A stretch of 64,000 bases of DNA from Ilyomonas limi (GTDB lineage Bacteria > Bacteroidota > Bacteroidia > Chitinophagales > Chitinophagaceae): positions 247,196-311,195 of the forward strand of contig NZ_SZQL01000004.1 of NCBI RefSeq assembly GCF_005233845.1, read 5' to 3'. This document shows, in pieces, positions 62,481-64,000 of the stretch. Positions within the stretch are counted from its first letter, which is position 1. The number at the start of each line of letters is the position of its first letter. The translations under genes were made by a program, and so were the position numbers. The notes under the pieces were generated by a model. That model was not told the DNA's origin and did not search any database. It saw only the letters and a list, made by a program, of their open reading frames with translations.

Positions 62481-62520
62481 ATGATTTGTTTTGGTTTTTA
62501 TATTAAGTTTTGGTATCATG

Positions 62521-62528
62521 CAAAAGTA
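62521..62528 (-). promoter_or_regulatory. Bacteroidota -7 box for the zinc-ribbon gene
   Basis: Reverse-strand TACTTTTG matches TAnnTTTG and lies about 40 bases before the chosen start codon. Confidence 0.55.
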
Positions 62529-62877
62529 ATTGAATAAGTGGAGGTAACTATAGACATGTAGTTTATAAAATCATTAAAAGCCACTTAAATACGTTGGTAA
62601 CTTCCTGGCAAACGGGTTATAGGATTATTTTAAACTGCACTTGTCAGCCGATGGGTGATAAGTTATAGCGGAGTTTGTTGTCAGTATAAACTGAATTCTT
62701 ATTGCCGCATCTTTTCAAAAGATTAGTAGAGAGATAAGAGCAAAAGACGTCAAAACCTCGTAATACACCTTAAGGGTTTCCTATTTCCTATCCATTCAGC
62801 CTATACATCTCTATTATCAAGATTTTGCGGCAGTTGTTTTGTAAACTATAGTTGAATATAATTGTCTAAAACAGTAG
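62529..62877. other. Intergenic region, no gene seen
   Basis: AT-rich, with no open frame, repeat or clear hairpin of note. Confidence 0.4.
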
Positions 62878-63696
62878 TTATTCTGCAGGAAAAGGCATGC
62901 CTGCAAATATTTTGGTATGAATGTAATCACCAACCAACTTTTGTTTTTCATCAGTAAAGTCATCAGGAACATACTTGTTTAACATCGTGAGGCATAGAAA
63001 GAAATGAGTGACCAGCATTTGCACTCCTTCTTTCAATTTATTCAATTTCTTTTCGGGTTCAAATCGAGACAATTCAATGGAAAATATGCCGTAATGTTCA
63101 TACTTCGAGTAGTAAACATATAAGTCGTAGTATTCAACAAGGTATTTTAAAAATGGGTCTTGGGATATATGCTGATATATACCCTTACCCTGTTTTGGTG
63201 GGTCAAACAGAATACGGGGTGCCTTCCCATTTTCGTTATAAGGTCAGACAAATAGAGAATACCTTTTGGAGAATTCACGGTAATGTTGGATTTTTTCTTC
63301 TTCAGTTATCCATTCTGCTTGCTGCACATCTTCTACATGCTTGATTGTATATCTTATGGAGTCTGCAAAGATTTTGCTACAATGCAATTCGACTTCTTTT
63401 CCAACGTCGAATTCAGATTTACCAGCTTCAGTGTTTGATTGATGTATCTCGTAACTATGTAGGGCAAATAAGTAATCTAAAGCCAAAGTTCTTATTATCA
63501 ATCCAGCCGAAAATTCCAATTCAATATTTGCTTCTGCCTGTTCGGTCAATAATCTTAAACCTGGGCTTGCTGCTTGTAACCTTTGAATTAGACCTAAAAA
63601 GAAAAATGAAATCCTATTTCCTTTACCATGAAAGTAGTTTAATGCTTGTGTTGTTTCTACTGTAAGAAAGTCAAGATGTTTTAATGATTCCTCCAT
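62878..63696 (-). pseudogene. Hypothetical protein gene interrupted by an in-frame TGA
   Basis: The frame starting at 63696 (MEESLKHLDFLTVETTQALN) runs 150 codons to TGA at 63244-63246. Beyond the stop, the same frame remains open and protein-like for another 121 codons: PYNENGKAPRILFDPPKQGK, YLVEYYDLYVYYSKYEHYGI, then KKLNKLKEGVQMLVTHFF, ending MPFPAE at 62878. A single C-to-T or G-to-A change from an Arg or Trp codon would explain this. The helical pattern (GLIIRTLALDYLFALHSYEI) recalls DUF5677-type proteins, but this is unproven. The intact product would be about 272 residues. Confidence 0.7.
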
Positions 63697-63870
63697 CTTT
63701 GTAAGTTAAGTTTAGGTATTGTGCAATTTACCCAAGGTTTTTACCAAGGCCAGATTAATATTACAGGTCAGAATCGCCCGTACTGAGAACATCCGCCTTA
63801 ACATATCTATTCACCCCAAATGCCTCCATAAACGTCCCCGAACTCCGCAGCTTTAGTTATTTCTTTTAGG
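63697..63870. other. Intergenic region before a putative IS end
   Basis: No gene is seen between the broken gene and the direct repeats that follow. Confidence 0.35.
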
Positions 63871-63939
63871 AGTCATTTGGATATTTCGTAGAAGTTGACC
63901 AGGTGATTTCGTGGCAAATTGACCACCTGTTTTGCTGGC
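63871..63939. mobile_element. Possible IS21-like terminal repeats
   Basis: Two similar 21-base units, TTGACCAGGTGATTTCGTGG (63895) and TTGACCACCTGTTTTGCTGG (63919), sit at a 24-base period, with a weaker copy before them (ATATTTCGTAGAAG near 63880). Arrays of GGTCAA/TTGACC-type sub-repeats near the ends are typical of IS21-family elements. No transposase is in the window, so the element would continue beyond 64000 or be a remnant. Confidence 0.35.
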
Positions 63940-64000
63940 GAAGTGTTGTATAGTTTGCTGTAAAAGCAGTTGTCAAAAATAATAAGTTTACCGGTTTATA

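Overview
The window looks like a chromosomal segment of a Bacteroidota bacterium, most probably of the Chitinophagaceae/Chitinophagales type. The signs are type IX secretion features (a gliding-motility-type C-terminal domain at 15781-17748, a PorPSS-type sorting tail at 57400-58440 and a PorE-like OmpA protein at 42968-44896), DUF983, TIGR02757 and DUF1080 families, weak Shine-Dalgarno sites, and several promoters with a TAnnTTTG -7 box typical of the phylum. I see no rRNA, tRNA, CRISPR array or complete mobile element.

Layout. 1-8032: a truncated alpha-glucan phosphorylase (reverse), then a forward run of proline dehydrogenase, thyA, a methyltransferase, folA, a second methyltransferase and a periplasmic trehalase. 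8033-9477: a long gap with a hairpin and two small lipoprotein genes. 9705-15329: dapA, rnz, dnaK, a frameshifted small gene and a DUF1080 protein. 15781-24554: a large type IX-secreted protein, gmk, a TIGR02757 protein, a DinB-like protein, recX, tilS, a rhomboid protease, rlmH, a serine O-acetyltransferase and a small acidic protein. 24658-35188: an S41 peptidase, an outer-membrane barrel, a GH36 alpha-galactosidase, a GDPD lipoprotein, an orphan 2-oxoacid:ferredoxin oxidoreductase beta subunit, a response regulator, an M20 amidohydrolase, a SPOR protein and deoC. 35477-46073: a multi-PAS histidine kinase, murF, DUF983, a PLP trans-sulfuration enzyme, an exported sugar-isomerase-like lipoprotein, the PorE-like protein and two small exported proteins. 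46476-49961: a likely copper-handling trio (Cys-motif beta-propeller, HMA chaperone, Met/His-rich outer-membrane protein) and a small DUF3606-like gene. 50187-56737: a nitrilase-family enzyme, a nine-PAS histidine kinase and two response regulators. 57400-61789: a secreted-protein pair and a DUF983/AraC pair. 61790-64000: sparse sequence with a tiny zinc-ribbon gene, a gene broken by an in-frame TGA, and direct repeats that may be an IS21-like terminus.

Most genes are housekeeping or carbohydrate/peptide turnover. Metabolic links are thyA/folA (thymidylate and folate), dapA/murF (peptidoglycan precursor), and the phosphorylase, trehalase and GH36 (glucan, trehalose and galactoside use).

The most unusual aspects are: (i) a dense set of interspersed imperfect palindromes and a (ACGATGT)n array filling intergenic gaps, with members that enter genes in frame (tilS twice, the proline dehydrogenase C-terminus) or supply start-site signals (thyA, cysE); (ii) the phosphorylase has Thr where the PLP-binding Lys is expected; (iii) the putative copper cassette; (iv) small genes and broken genes that simple length-filtered gene finding would miss.
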